Assembly: GCF_007830545.1 (NCBI RefSeq)
Contig: NZ_VLLF01000005.1
Span: forward strand, 1 to 64,000
Direction: 5' to 3'
Origin: Roseibium hamelinense
GTDB taxonomy: Bacteria; Pseudomonadota; Alphaproteobacteria; Rhizobiales; Stappiaceae
DNA length: 64,000 nucleotides
In this document: positions 15,736 through 24,175 of the stretch, piece by piece
Numbering within the stretch: the first letter of the stretch is position 1
Layout of the letters: each line of letters opens with the position of its first letter
Notes under the pieces: generated by a model
Told to the model about the DNA's origin: nothing
Databases searched by the model: none
Seen by the model: the letters and a program-made list of their open reading frames with translations, nothing else
Made by a program: the position numbers and the translations under genes

Positions 15736-16395
15736 ATGGCGCCCCCTGCCGCACCTCCATACGACTATGAACGGGATCCTAGCGCGATTTATCGCCAGTC
15801 CTTTTCCATCGTGCGCAGCGAAGCTGCTCTTGGGGCACTTCCCGATGCAATGCAGGCGGTGGCCATTCGGCTGATTCATTCTTGCGGGATGGTCGATATC
15901 CTTGACGATTTGACCTGGTCAGAAAATGTGGTTGAACGTGCAGGCGCGGCCTTTTCAAACGGTGCAACCGTTTTGGCGGATGTTGAAATGGTGGCCAATG
16001 GCATCATCAAACGGCTTCTGCCGCGAAACAACGCCGTTGTCTGCACGCTGAACGAGAATGATGTTCCAGAGCTTGCAAAACGGCTCGGCACGACGCGTTC
16101 CGCCGCAGCTGTCGAGCACTGGCTTGAGCATCTCGACGGCGCCATTGTTGCAGTCGGCAATGCCCCAACGGCTCTGTTCCACTTGCTGGAGGAGGTTGCC
16201 AAGGGGGCTCCCAAGCCTGCGGTGATTTTAGGGTTTCCAGTCGGTTTTGTAGGAGCCGCAGAAAGCAAGCAGGCCTTGATCGAAAACCCATTTGGCATTC
16301 CGTTTCTCACGATCCGCGGCAGGCGCGGCGGATCTGCTATGGCGGCAGCTGCAGTCAACGCCCTGGCGGCCGGGCTGCCTGAGGATACCGCATGA
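15736..16395 (+). CDS. cobH: Precorrin-8X methylmutase (CobH/CbiC)
   Basis: 219 aa. Moves the methyl group from C11 to C12 to give (cobalt-)hydrogenobyrinate/cobyrinate. The catalytic His is in AIRLIHSCGMVD (about residue 46). Further signature blocks are GATVLADVEMVANGI, AVGNAPTALFHLLE and ILGFPVGFVGAAESK, and the RGRRGGSAMAAAAVNAL C-terminus is typical. Length is normal. The stop overlaps the start of the following small ORF by ATGA. Confidence 0.95.
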   Translation: MAPPAAPPYDYERDPSAIYRQSFSIVRSEAALGALPDAMQAVAIRLIHSCGMVDILDDLTWSENVVERAGAAFSNGATVLADVEMVANGIIKRLLPRNNAVVCTLNENDVPELAKRLGTTRSAAAVEHWLEHLDGAIVAVGNAPTALFHLLEEVAKGAPKPAVILGFPVGFVGAAESKQALIENPFGIPFLTIRGRRGGSAMAAAAVNALAAGLPEDTA

Positions 16396-16640
16396 CACTG
16401 GACCGCAAGGCAAAACCGGCAGCGCGCAGATCAACAGCATCTCTGGGTGCGCTCAAATCCCGGGGCTTTTTATCCTCACCTGCAGGCGCGGCTCCGGTTG
16501 CTCCGACGCCGAATGATGGTCCGGCCAAGCACCACAAATCCCGAGGTTCGCGCTCGATCCACATATCGGATCCGACCCGGCCAAACGATCTTGCCGATCC
16601 GCTTCTACGGCGGCCTTACAGTGTTGGAGACGAGGAATGA
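16392..16640 (+). CDS. Unrecognised 82-aa ORF inside the cob operon
   Basis: The frame starts in an ATGA overlap with cobH (16392-16395) and ends in an overlap with the cobL start (16637-16640), the same coupling used by real genes on both sides. The product is basic, rich in Ser, Pro, Ala and Arg (LDRKAKPAARRSTASLG, HHKSRGSRSIHISDP), predicted disordered, with no membrane segment. I do not recognise it. It uses some codons rare in neighbouring genes (AGA, TTA, CTA, ATA). It could be a small operon protein, or spacer sequence that happens to stay open. Confidence 0.45.
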   Translation: MTLDRKAKPAARRSTASLGALKSRGFLSSPAGAAPVAPTPNDGPAKHHKSRGSRSIHISDPTRPNDLADPLLRRPYSVGDEE

Positions 16641-17836
16641 CAACGCCTTGGCTGACACTCGTCGGCATTGGTGACGATGGGTCACTGCCCGCAGCAGGCC
16701 GCACCGCGCTCGAAGCCGCCGAGGTTGTCTATGGAGGCGCACGGCATCTTGACCTGGCAGGCGACCTGAAAGCGGAGACCCGTGTATGGCCAAGTCCGTT
16801 CTCAAAGGTGTACGAGGACCTCAGGATACTCAATGGCCGTAAAACCGTTATTCTGGCCAGCGGTGATCCGCAGTGGTTTGGGATCGGATCGAGCCTTACC
16901 CAGCGGTTTTCGCGCGAGGAACTCACGGTGCTTCCAAGTCCTTCCGCATTCCAACTGGCCGCGGCCCGTATGGGGTGGGCAGTTCAAAACACGGATTGCC
17001 TGTCCGTTCATGGCCGCCCATTGGAAACACTCCGGGCAGCACTTTACCCCGGGGCCCGGATCCTTGTGCTGACGAGCAATGCATCTGCACCAAAACTGAT
17101 CTCAGGTCTTCTGGCGGAAGAAGGCTACGGCCCGTCTATTATGACCATTTTAGAACATCTTGGCGGCCCGAACGAACGCCGTGTAGAAAGCACCGCGGAG
17201 GCCTTTTCGGCCGACATCGCGGATCTGCACACGCTTGCGATTGAAGCACGCCTAGCCCCTGGAACGACCGTCCGCAGCCGTGTTCCGGGATTGCCGGATG
17301 ACGCTTTCGTTCACGATGGAAAAATGACCAAGCGCGAGATCCGGGCCGTCACCCTCGCAGCGCTCCAGCCACATCCGGGTGCGGTATTGTGGGACATTGG
17401 CGCCGGATGCGGCTCTATCGGAATCGAGTGGCTACGCGCGGCAGACCGGACCTCGGCAATCGGTCTTGAACCGCATAAAGACCGGCGCGCGATGGCGCAG
17501 CAAAATGCGCTGGCACTCGGTGTCCCGCATTTCAAGGTTGTGGACGCCTCAGCACCTGATGGTCTGAGCGGGTTGGAGACACCGGATGCCATTTTCATCG
17601 GCGGCGGCTTGACTGCTGAGGGTGTCGTTCCGTTGTGCCATGCGGCACTCGAGCCCGGCGGGCGTTTGGTTGCCAATGCCGTCACTCTGGAGAGCGAACA
17701 GGTCTTGCTGGCGGCTTGGCAAGAATTCGGCGGCGAGTTGACGCGTCATGCGATCCAGCGCGCAAGCCCCGTTGGCGGGCTCACCGGATGGCGGCCATTG
17801 ATGCCCGTCACACAATGGAGTTTGATCAAAACATGA
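16637..17836 (+). CDS. cobL: Precorrin-6Y C5,15-methyltransferase (decarboxylating), CobL (CbiE-CbiT fusion)
   Basis: 399 aa. The N-terminal CbiE-type tetrapyrrole methylase (WLTLVGIGDDGSLP, VILASGDPQWFGIG) methylates C5. The C-terminal CbiT-type Rossmann methyltransferase (from about residue 215; ALQPHPGAVLWDIGAGCGSIGIEW) methylates C15 and decarboxylates the C12 acetate. DDAFVHDGKMTKREIRAV marks the CbiT start. Length fits the fused CobL family. A GGAG ribosome binding site lies in the end of the upstream ORF. The stop overlaps cobI by ATGA. Confidence 0.95.
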   Translation: MTTPWLTLVGIGDDGSLPAAGRTALEAAEVVYGGARHLDLAGDLKAETRVWPSPFSKVYEDLRILNGRKTVILASGDPQWFGIGSSLTQRFSREELTVLPSPSAFQLAAARMGWAVQNTDCLSVHGRPLETLRAALYPGARILVLTSNASAPKLISGLLAEEGYGPSIMTILEHLGGPNERRVESTAEAFSADIADLHTLAIEARLAPGTTVRSRVPGLPDDAFVHDGKMTKREIRAVTLAALQPHPGAVLWDIGAGCGSIGIEWLRAADRTSAIGLEPHKDRRAMAQQNALALGVPHFKVVDASAPDGLSGLETPDAIFIGGGLTAEGVVPLCHAALEPGGRLVANAVTLESEQVLLAAWQEFGGELTRHAIQRASPVGGLTGWRPLMPVTQWSLIKT

Positions 17837-18558
17837 CCGGCACGCTCTACGGGATTGGTCTGGGCCCCGGCGATCCAGAACTCATGACATTAAAAGCGCA
17901 CCGGCTGATTTCGAGTGCGCGGGTGATTGCCTACCCGGCTCCGGACTCTGGCAGCAGTTTCGCCCGCTCCATTGCGGCAAGCGTGATCCCGGTTGGGGTC
18001 CGCGAAATTCCGATTGTGGTCCCCATGCGGGTCGACAGATTTCCGGCTCAGGAAATCTACGACGCAGCTTCCATCGAAATAGCCGAGACACTAGAAAGCG
18101 GAGACAACGTGGTAACGCTGTGTGAAGGAGATCCGTTTTTCTACGGCTCATTCATGTACCTTTACGAACGTTTGTCCGGCCGCTTTCCATGTGAAGTTGT
18201 GCCCGGTGTCACCTCCTTAACAGCCTGTGCAGCCCAGCTTCAACGCCCGTTGACTGCGCGCACTGATGTCATGACGGTTGTTCCCGGCCCGCTGGATGAC
18301 ACTGAAATCCAACAAAAAATCGAGGCGGCACAGGCGGTTGCAATTATGAAGGTGGGACGGCATCTGGGCCGCCTTAAAAGACTGCTCGAGGCAATGGGTC
18401 TGCTTGACAAAGCTGGTTACGTGGAGCGCGCGAGCCTGCCCGAGCAAAAGGTCATGCGGCTGTCTCAAGTCGCAGGCGAAACCGCCCCCTATTTTTCAAT
18501 GATCCTCATTTACAAGGGAGAAGAAGCGTGGACGCTTCCCCCATCCTACTCGTCCTGA
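17833..18558 (+). CDS. cobI: Precorrin-2 C20-methyltransferase (CobI/CbiL)
   Basis: 241 aa, SAM-dependent tetrapyrrole methylase acting at C20. GTLYGIGLGPGDPELMTLKA is the N-terminal signature, and VVTLCEGDPFFYGSFMYLYERL and VVPGVTSLTACAAQLQRPL are the conserved inner blocks. I chose ATG 17833, which overlaps the cobL stop by ATGA and gives the normal family length; the open frame extends further upstream inside cobL. The last 31 bases overlap the next gene. Confidence 0.95.
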   Translation: MTGTLYGIGLGPGDPELMTLKAHRLISSARVIAYPAPDSGSSFARSIAASVIPVGVREIPIVVPMRVDRFPAQEIYDAASIEIAETLESGDNVVTLCEGDPFFYGSFMYLYERLSGRFPCEVVPGVTSLTACAAQLQRPLTARTDVMTVVPGPLDDTEIQQKIEAAQAVAIMKVGRHLGRLKRLLEAMGLLDKAGYVERASLPEQKVMRLSQVAGETAPYFSMILIYKGEEAWTLPPSYSS

Positions 18559-20372
18559 ACGAAGCGGGGCTGGACACTGCCCGGCGCCTTGAAAAGGCGA
18601 TCCCAAGTGCCGCCCTGCACGGGCTTGCCGGTCGCATCCGGGAAGCCGATACACTGTTCAATGAGACGCTCGAACACATCCGGCTTCTATTTGCGGCAGG
18701 ACATCCGATCATTGGTATTTGTGCAAGCGGTATCTTGATCCGGGCACTCGCACCTGTTTTGGCCGACAAGCGGGACGAGCCTCCCGTGATCGCGGTGTCG
18801 GAAGACGGGGCAAGCATAGTGCCTCTGCTTGGGGGGCATCACGGAGCCAATGATCTGGCGCGCGGCCTTGCCCGGTTTCTTGAAGGTCACGCTGCCATCA
18901 CCACAGCAGGTGACACCGCCCTCGGAATTGCACTGGACGTTCCGCCAACCGGATGGAGGCTGGCCAATCCGCAAGATGCCAAACCCGTCATGGCAGAACT
19001 CTTGTCGGGAGCCCCGGTTAACATCGAGGGCAACGCCAACTGGCTTGTGTCTTCCGGTTTGAAAACGGATAACTCTGCCGCGATTTCAATTCGCATTACG
19101 GAAGCTCCGGACGAGGGGGCTCCGACGCGTCTGGTGTATCATCCGCAGACTCATGTAGTCGGGGTCGGCTGCGCTCGCGGCTGCTCTGCAAAAGAACTGA
19201 TTGATCTGGTCACAACGCAACTTGCACAGACCGGTGTTGCAGAGGGCGCTGTTGCGTGTGTGGCCAGCCTGGATCTAAAGGCTGATGAACCCGCTATGAT
19301 GGCACTGGCGCAGTATCTTGATGCGCCCTTCCGGGTTTTCTCGGCAGAAGAACTTGAGGCACAAACACCTCGATTGCTCAATCCCTCTGACGTCGTGTTT
19401 GAGGAAGTCGGCTGTCACGGAGTAAGTGAAGGAGCGGCACTGGCAGCCACCGGAAGCCGCGGCATCCTTGTCGCGGAGAAGAAAAAAACGGCAAACGCGA
19501 CGGCTGCCATTGCCAAAGCGCCGGAGCCCGTGACTGCTGAAGCAGTCGGCCGGGCGCGCGGGCATTTGTCTGTTATAGGAATTGGACCGGGCGCGGACGA
19601 TTGGCGCACTCCGGAGGCCACCCGCCTGCTCGGTCAGGCAGAAGACGTAGTCGGATATTCGCTATATCTTGACATCGTGGCCCCGCACATCAAGGGCAAG
19701 ATACACCACAACTTTCCGCTTGGAGCCGAGGAAGACCGTGTCCGTTTCGCTCTTGAACAGGCCGGCAAAGGAAAGAACGTTGCCCTGATATCTTCTGGTG
19801 ACGCCGGGATTTACGCAATGGGTGCACTCGTTTATGAGCTTCTCGACCGCGATACGGAAAACGGCGGCGTTTCAGATGCAGCCAAGCGCGTAAACCTCAT
19901 CAACGCGCCCGGCATTTCCGCCTTGCAAGCTTGTTCAGCCCGGATAGGCGCGCCGCTTGGCCATGATTTTTGCGCCATATCGCTCTCAGATCTGCTGACC
20001 CCTTGGGAAGCGATTGAAAAGCGTCTGCATGCCGCCGCAGAAGGTGATTTTGTAATTGCGTTCTACAATCCGGTTTCCAAAAGGCGTCGCACCCAGTTGG
20101 CTGCCGCCCGCGTAATCCTGTTGCAGCACCGCCCGAAAAACACACCGGTCATTCTTGGGGTCAATCTCGGACGTCCTGAAGAAACCGTTCGTGTGACGAC
20201 GCTTCAAGAACTGACCGTAGACGACGTGGACATGCTGACAACTGTTCTTGTCGGATCGTCGAATTCCAAGGCGGTTGCGGGCGGTGACGGCAAACCGTTT
20301 GTCTACACACCGCGCGGATATGCAAAACGGATCGACGCTCCAAAACAGCAAGAACAGGGAGATGCGGCATGA
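18528..20372 (+). CDS. cobJ: CbiG-CobJ fusion (cobalt-precorrin 5A hydrolase and precorrin-3B C17-methyltransferase)
   Basis: 614 aa from a GTG start (AAGGGAG upstream). Residues about 1-335 are CbiG: the N-terminal domain with IIGICASGILIRALAP and PLLGGHHGANDLAR, and the C-terminal domain with VVGVGCARGCSAKEL. CbiG opens the ring-A lactone and releases acetaldehyde. Residues about 345-605 are the C17-methyltransferase CobJ/CbiH (LSVIGIGPGADDWRTPEA, ISSGDAGIYAMGALVYELL, GHDFCAISLSDLLTPW). A linker around residues 315-340 is Ala/Lys rich. Fusing steps that act on successive intermediates fits channeling. CbiG belongs to the cobalt-early route. Confidence 0.93.
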   Translation: MDASPILLVLNEAGLDTARRLEKAIPSAALHGLAGRIREADTLFNETLEHIRLLFAAGHPIIGICASGILIRALAPVLADKRDEPPVIAVSEDGASIVPLLGGHHGANDLARGLARFLEGHAAITTAGDTALGIALDVPPTGWRLANPQDAKPVMAELLSGAPVNIEGNANWLVSSGLKTDNSAAISIRITEAPDEGAPTRLVYHPQTHVVGVGCARGCSAKELIDLVTTQLAQTGVAEGAVACVASLDLKADEPAMMALAQYLDAPFRVFSAEELEAQTPRLLNPSDVVFEEVGCHGVSEGAALAATGSRGILVAEKKKTANATAAIAKAPEPVTAEAVGRARGHLSVIGIGPGADDWRTPEATRLLGQAEDVVGYSLYLDIVAPHIKGKIHHNFPLGAEEDRVRFALEQAGKGKNVALISSGDAGIYAMGALVYELLDRDTENGGVSDAAKRVNLINAPGISALQACSARIGAPLGHDFCAISLSDLLTPWEAIEKRLHAAAEGDFVIAFYNPVSKRRRTQLAAARVILLQHRPKNTPVILGVNLGRPEETVRVTTLQELTVDDVDMLTTVLVGSSNSKAVAGGDGKPFVYTPRGYAKRIDAPKQQEQGDAA

Positions 20373-21145
20373 CCGTACATTTTATCGGAGCGGGCCCGGG
20401 CGATCCTGATTTGATCACCGTTCGCGGATTGAAACTGATCCAGTCATGCCCGGTTTGCCTCTACGCCGGCTCTCTTGTGCCAGAGCAGATCGTTGCTGCA
20501 GCGCCCAATGGGTCCGTTGTCATCGACACCGCACCAATGACGCTCGACGAGATTATGGACGAAATCAAAAAGGCTCATGCCCAAGGCTTTGATGTTGCGC
20601 GTGTTCACTCTGGAGATCCCGCCATTTATGGCGCAACAGCAGAGCAAATGCGCCGGCTGGACGCGCTCGGCATCGACTACGATGTGACCCCTGGCGTTCC
20701 CGCGTTTGCCGCAGCTGCCGCCGCGCTTAAAACGGAACTGACCATTCCAGAAGTCGCGCAGACTGTAATCGTGACGCGCACAGCGATGAAAAGCTCGGCA
20801 ATGCCAAACAATGAGGATCTCGACACCCTGGGAAAAAGCGGTGCCACACTCGCAATACATTTATCCATCCGGAACCTGCGGGAGATCGAGCGTCAGCTCG
20901 AACCGCATTATGGCGCCGACTGCCCGGTGATTGTTGCATACCGGGTTGGCTGGCCGGACCAGGCCTTCATCCATGGCACGTTGTCGACCATCGCAGACAA
21001 AGTCCGCGCCGCAAAGATCACACGCACCGCGCTGATCTTTGTCGGTCACGCCCTTAAACCCGACGCCGATTTCCGAGACAGCGCACTATACGACGCCGAC
21101 CACGTCCATGTTCTGCGGCCGAAAAAGAAAGCTAAGGTGTCCTAG
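20369..21145 (+). CDS. cobM: Precorrin-4 C11-methyltransferase (CobM/CbiF)
   Basis: 258 aa. SAM-dependent tetrapyrrole methylase at C11. The N-terminal signature is VHFIGAGPGDPDLITVRGL; ARVHSGDPAIYGATAEQMRRL and VTPGVPAFAAAAAALKTELT are the family blocks. AIHLSIRNLREIERQL is close to known CobM and CbiF sequences. It overlaps the stop of the CbiG-CobJ gene by ATGA (20369-20372). It is the last gene of the first cobalamin operon. Confidence 0.95.
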   Translation: MTVHFIGAGPGDPDLITVRGLKLIQSCPVCLYAGSLVPEQIVAAAPNGSVVIDTAPMTLDEIMDEIKKAHAQGFDVARVHSGDPAIYGATAEQMRRLDALGIDYDVTPGVPAFAAAAAALKTELTIPEVAQTVIVTRTAMKSSAMPNNEDLDTLGKSGATLAIHLSIRNLREIERQLEPHYGADCPVIVAYRVGWPDQAFIHGTLSTIADKVRAAKITRTALIFVGHALKPDADFRDSALYDADHVHVLRPKKKAKVS

Positions 21146-21217
21146 TACCTGCATATCGATTTGCCACGCCAGCAGCACTCGGCCTAGTCTGACGCGACGA
21201 TGACGAGGGGCAGTGCC

Positions 21218-21847
21218 ATGACCGACCGTAATCACATGCTGGAACGTGCTATCGCTCTTGACGGCGATCCCGATGCAATCCGTGAGTTTTACTCAGACTG
21301 GGGCAAGACTTACGACACCGACCTTCTCGAGGCCTTCGGTTATGTTGGACCGGCAGTCGCGGCAGAAGCGCTGACGAAGCGGGTCGGCGACACCGCGCTT
21401 GTCCTGGATGCAGGATCAGGAACCGGCCTGGTCGGCATTGAATTGTTCAAGCGAAAGAACGATCTGACCATCGACGGCATCGATCTCACGCCGGAAATGC
21501 TAACGCATTCACGCAAAAAAGGGGTCTATCGCAAGCTCAACATCGCCGACATGTGCGGACCACTTCACGAGATCAATGATGACATCTATGACGGGACAGT
21601 CAGCGCAGGTGTCTTCACCAATGGCCATGTCGGACCACAGGGGCTGGATGAGCTGATCCGCGTCACCAAATCCGGCGGCCCGGTTGTGATCACAGTCCGC
21701 GACAGCGCATGGGAAGCCGACGGCTTCAAAGACTACATCGGCGACCTGGAAGCGGACGAAAAGGTGAAGGTGCTGGAAATCACTCTCAGCCCCTATCACA
21801 CAAAGGAAGGCGTTACCTGCCAACTGGTGGTTCTGGAAGTGGTTTGA
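21218..21847 (+). CDS. Class I SAM-dependent methyltransferase (METTL27/WBSCR27-like)
   Basis: 209 aa. The Rossmann methyltransferase SAM loop is VLDAGSGTGLVGIELF (about residues 62-77), with the acidic residue in TIDGIDLTPEML. The preamble DPDAIREFYSDWGKTYDTDL is typical of the Williams-Beuren-type family (small-molecule methyltransferases of unknown substrate). Start ATG 21218 has GAGGGG 8 bases upstream. It lies 72 bases after cobM and converges with cobB; it is not a known corrin enzyme. Confidence 0.75.
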   Translation: MTDRNHMLERAIALDGDPDAIREFYSDWGKTYDTDLLEAFGYVGPAVAAEALTKRVGDTALVLDAGSGTGLVGIELFKRKNDLTIDGIDLTPEMLTHSRKKGVYRKLNIADMCGPLHEINDDIYDGTVSAGVFTNGHVGPQGLDELIRVTKSGGPVVITVRDSAWEADGFKDYIGDLEADEKVKVLEITLSPYHTKEGVTCQLVVLEVV

Positions 21848-21880
21848 AGCGTCAAAACGCGAACAGCTTGTTGAGCGCAG

Positions 21881-23188
21881 TCAAGGCATCCGCGCAATGA
21901 CGTGGGCGAATGACCCCATGACGCTTCCCTGACGCAAGCCCATATCGGGAAGCGGCGTACCCTCGGCATCATGCGCCCTAAACAAGCGTTCTCTGCCCCC
22001 CTCACGGACAATAGTAGCGTAGTGGAACTCATGCGCGGAAAGAGCTCCCTTCCACGGAAACCCGCTTTGCGATTTAAGAGTCCGGTAGCCAAGCTGGCGC
22101 TTGCGCGCTTCAAAGCTTGTCTCCAGCGGCAGAAGCCCCAGCATATTATGTCGCTTGCCCTGCGCATCTACCAGCACCTCGCCAAGGGTCATGTAGCCAC
22201 CGCATTCGCCGTAAATCAACGCGCCTTTGTCAACGGAAGAATAGATCCCGGCTCTAAACGCAGTTGCTGCCGCAAGTCGTTCTGCATGAAGTTCCGGGTA
22301 GCCGCCCGGTAAAAATACCGCATCGGCGTGGGGATCCGGCGCATTGTCCGACAAGGGCGAAAAAAAACTCAATTCCGCGCCTTTTTGACGCCAATCATCA
22401 AGCGTGTGGGGATAGGAAAAAGCAAATGCGTTATCGCTGGCAACCGCGATCCTTTGACCCAGCGGTGCAAGGCCGGTTTCCATCACTGGATCCGGGGCCT
22501 TCAAAGGTCGCCCCAGAGACAATAGCGCAGGCAAATCCATGTGCTCCAGGCAGAGCTCAGCGGCACTGTTCAAATACGCTTCAAGATCTGGATGTTCACC
22601 AGCCTGCACCAGACCAAGATGACGTTCTGGCAATTGAAGCCCCGGCAAGCGCGGCAACGCTCCTACTACTGGAATACCAAGCGGGGCGAGGGCTGTGCGC
22701 AGCATTGCCTCATGGCGCGCGCTCCCTACGCGGTTCAAAACTATACCGGCGACGGAAACGTCGGTGCGAAACGCTCCAAATCCCGAGACCAGCGCGGCGA
22801 CCGATTGTGCTTGTCTGGAACAGTCAACAACCAAAACCACGGGAACTTGTAGACAAGCTGCAAGATCTGCCGCTGATCCGCGCCCATTCGCAGCCCCATC
22901 GAAAAGTCCCATGGCACCTTCGATAAGGAGCAGTTCGCTGGCCGCGGCATGCTGGTTTGCAAGCCTGCGGATGGCCTGAGAGCTCATCGCCCAGGCATCG
23001 AGATTGATACACGGAGCCCCCGTCGCGGCCGCATGAAATCTTGGGTCAATGTAGTCAGGGCCGGACTTGGCTGACACTACCGCATGGCCCTTGGCTTTCG
23101 ATGCCCTGAGCAGAGAAAGAGTGAGCGTGGTCTTGCCCGCACCGGATGAAGGGGCGGCGATCAACAAACCATTCGGCACCTTGGTCAT
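21881..23188 (-). CDS. cobB: Cobyrinate/hydrogenobyrinate a,c-diamide synthase (CobB/CbiA)
   Basis: 435 aa. Glutamine- and ATP-dependent amidation of the a and c acetate side chains. The N-terminal dethiobiotin-synthetase-like ATPase has P-loop IAAPSSGAGKTTLTLSLL; the middle has LLIEGAMGLFDG; the C-terminal class I glutaminase-like domain has PGGYPELHAERL and the nucleophile Cys in IYGECGGYMTLGE. The tail SFAHVI is conserved. Length is normal. The start overlaps the stop of the upstream cobA by ATGA (23185-23188). Confidence 0.95.
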   Translation of the reverse strand: MTKVPNGLLIAAPSSGAGKTTLTLSLLRASKAKGHAVVSAKSGPDYIDPRFHAAATGAPCINLDAWAMSSQAIRRLANQHAAASELLLIEGAMGLFDGAANGRGSAADLAACLQVPVVLVVDCSRQAQSVAALVSGFGAFRTDVSVAGIVLNRVGSARHEAMLRTALAPLGIPVVGALPRLPGLQLPERHLGLVQAGEHPDLEAYLNSAAELCLEHMDLPALLSLGRPLKAPDPVMETGLAPLGQRIAVASDNAFAFSYPHTLDDWRQKGAELSFFSPLSDNAPDPHADAVFLPGGYPELHAERLAAATAFRAGIYSSVDKGALIYGECGGYMTLGEVLVDAQGKRHNMLGLLPLETSFEARKRQLGYRTLKSQSGFPWKGALSAHEFHYATIVREGGRERLFRAHDAEGTPLPDMGLRQGSVMGSFAHVIARMP

Positions 23189-24054
23189 GCGCTGGAGGCT
23201 GCTGTTCCGGATATCAACGCGCGGCCAAGTGGGTCGGGCTCAAGAGCGCGGCCCGACATTGCTCCCAACCAATCAAGCCCAGCGCGCAAGCGCACAACTT
23301 CGCCGACACAGACGATGGCAGGTGGTTCAATGCCGGCAGCCGCCGCATCGGCGGCACATTGGCCAAGTGTCGTCTCGAGAACCCGTTGCCCGGCTAAAGA
23401 GGCGTCACACACAATACCCACAGGTTCATCCACAGACCGTCCACCGGTTATGAGTTTGCCGGCGATTGTCTCCAAATGCTTCATGGCCATGTACATTACA
23501 ATGACCGGGGATCCCTTCGCTATTCCGTCCCAATTGACCGCATCCGGGGTCAATCCGGTTTGGTCGTGACCTGTCAGAAACGTAACAGCCTGGTTGGTAT
23601 CGCGGTGGGTTGCTGGAATGCCAGCATAGGCAAGACCGCCGATGCCTGCGGTAATCCCAGGAATTATTCGGAAAGGCACCCCTGCCCCGACCAATCCAAG
23701 GGCCTCCTCTCCGCCACGTCCGAACACGAACGGGTCTCCCCCCTTGAGCCGCAGTACCCGCTTTCCAGCTTTTGCGTAGTCAATGAGTTTCAGCGTTATG
23801 TCGCGTTGTTTGGGACTCGGTTTTCCACCGCGTTTGCCCGCGTAATCCACAAGTGCGCCGGGCTTGACCCAATCGAGGATGCTCTTGTCGACCAAAGCAT
23901 CGAACACAACCACATCCGCCTGACGCAATCCATTCAGTGTGTGGAGTGTCAGGAGACCCGGATCCCCCGGGCCCGCGCCTGCAAGCCAGACCGAACCCGG
24001 CTCGAATTCGGGCAGGTTTCCAAAGAGTTCGGTTTGGTTGGGTTCGACGATCAT
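23185..24054 (-). CDS. cobA: Uroporphyrinogen-III C-methyltransferase (CobA/SUMT)
   Basis: 289 aa. Methylates uroporphyrinogen III at C2 and C7 to precorrin-2, the entry to corrin and siroheme synthesis. Signatures: VWLAGAGPGDPGLLTLHTL, VVFDALVDKSIL, YAGKRGGKPSPKQRDI, VLRLKGGDPFVFGRGGEEAL and PGITAGIGGLAYAGIPATHR. I place the start at ATG 24052-24054 (MIVEPNQTELF), which gives the family length; the upstream open frame runs into the divergent cbiD region. AGGAAGGG sits about 12 bases upstream. No CysG-type dehydrogenase domain is attached. Confidence 0.93.
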   Translation of the reverse strand: MIVEPNQTELFGNLPEFEPGSVWLAGAGPGDPGLLTLHTLNGLRQADVVVFDALVDKSILDWVKPGALVDYAGKRGGKPSPKQRDITLKLIDYAKAGKRVLRLKGGDPFVFGRGGEEALGLVGAGVPFRIIPGITAGIGGLAYAGIPATHRDTNQAVTFLTGHDQTGLTPDAVNWDGIAKGSPVIVMYMAMKHLETIAGKLITGGRSVDEPVGIVCDASLAGQRVLETTLGQCAADAAAAGIEPPAIVCVGEVVRLRAGLDWLGAMSGRALEPDPLGRALISGTAASSA

Positions 24055-24175
24055 TCCCTCTTTTACCCTTCCTGCGCAATCAGGCCAAGCAGGACTGCGG
24101 TCTAATTGTGTGCGGGTGCGACATGCGCCTGTTTGCGCAGGTGCGTGCTTCCAAAAACGGGGTATAAGACCCGCC

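Noticed and set aside
14735-15760. 341-codon open frame antisense to cbiX
   Set aside because: It arises from the His codons and GC bias of cbiX; it is Val- and Met-rich with no ribosome binding site, and lies wholly opposite a clear gene.
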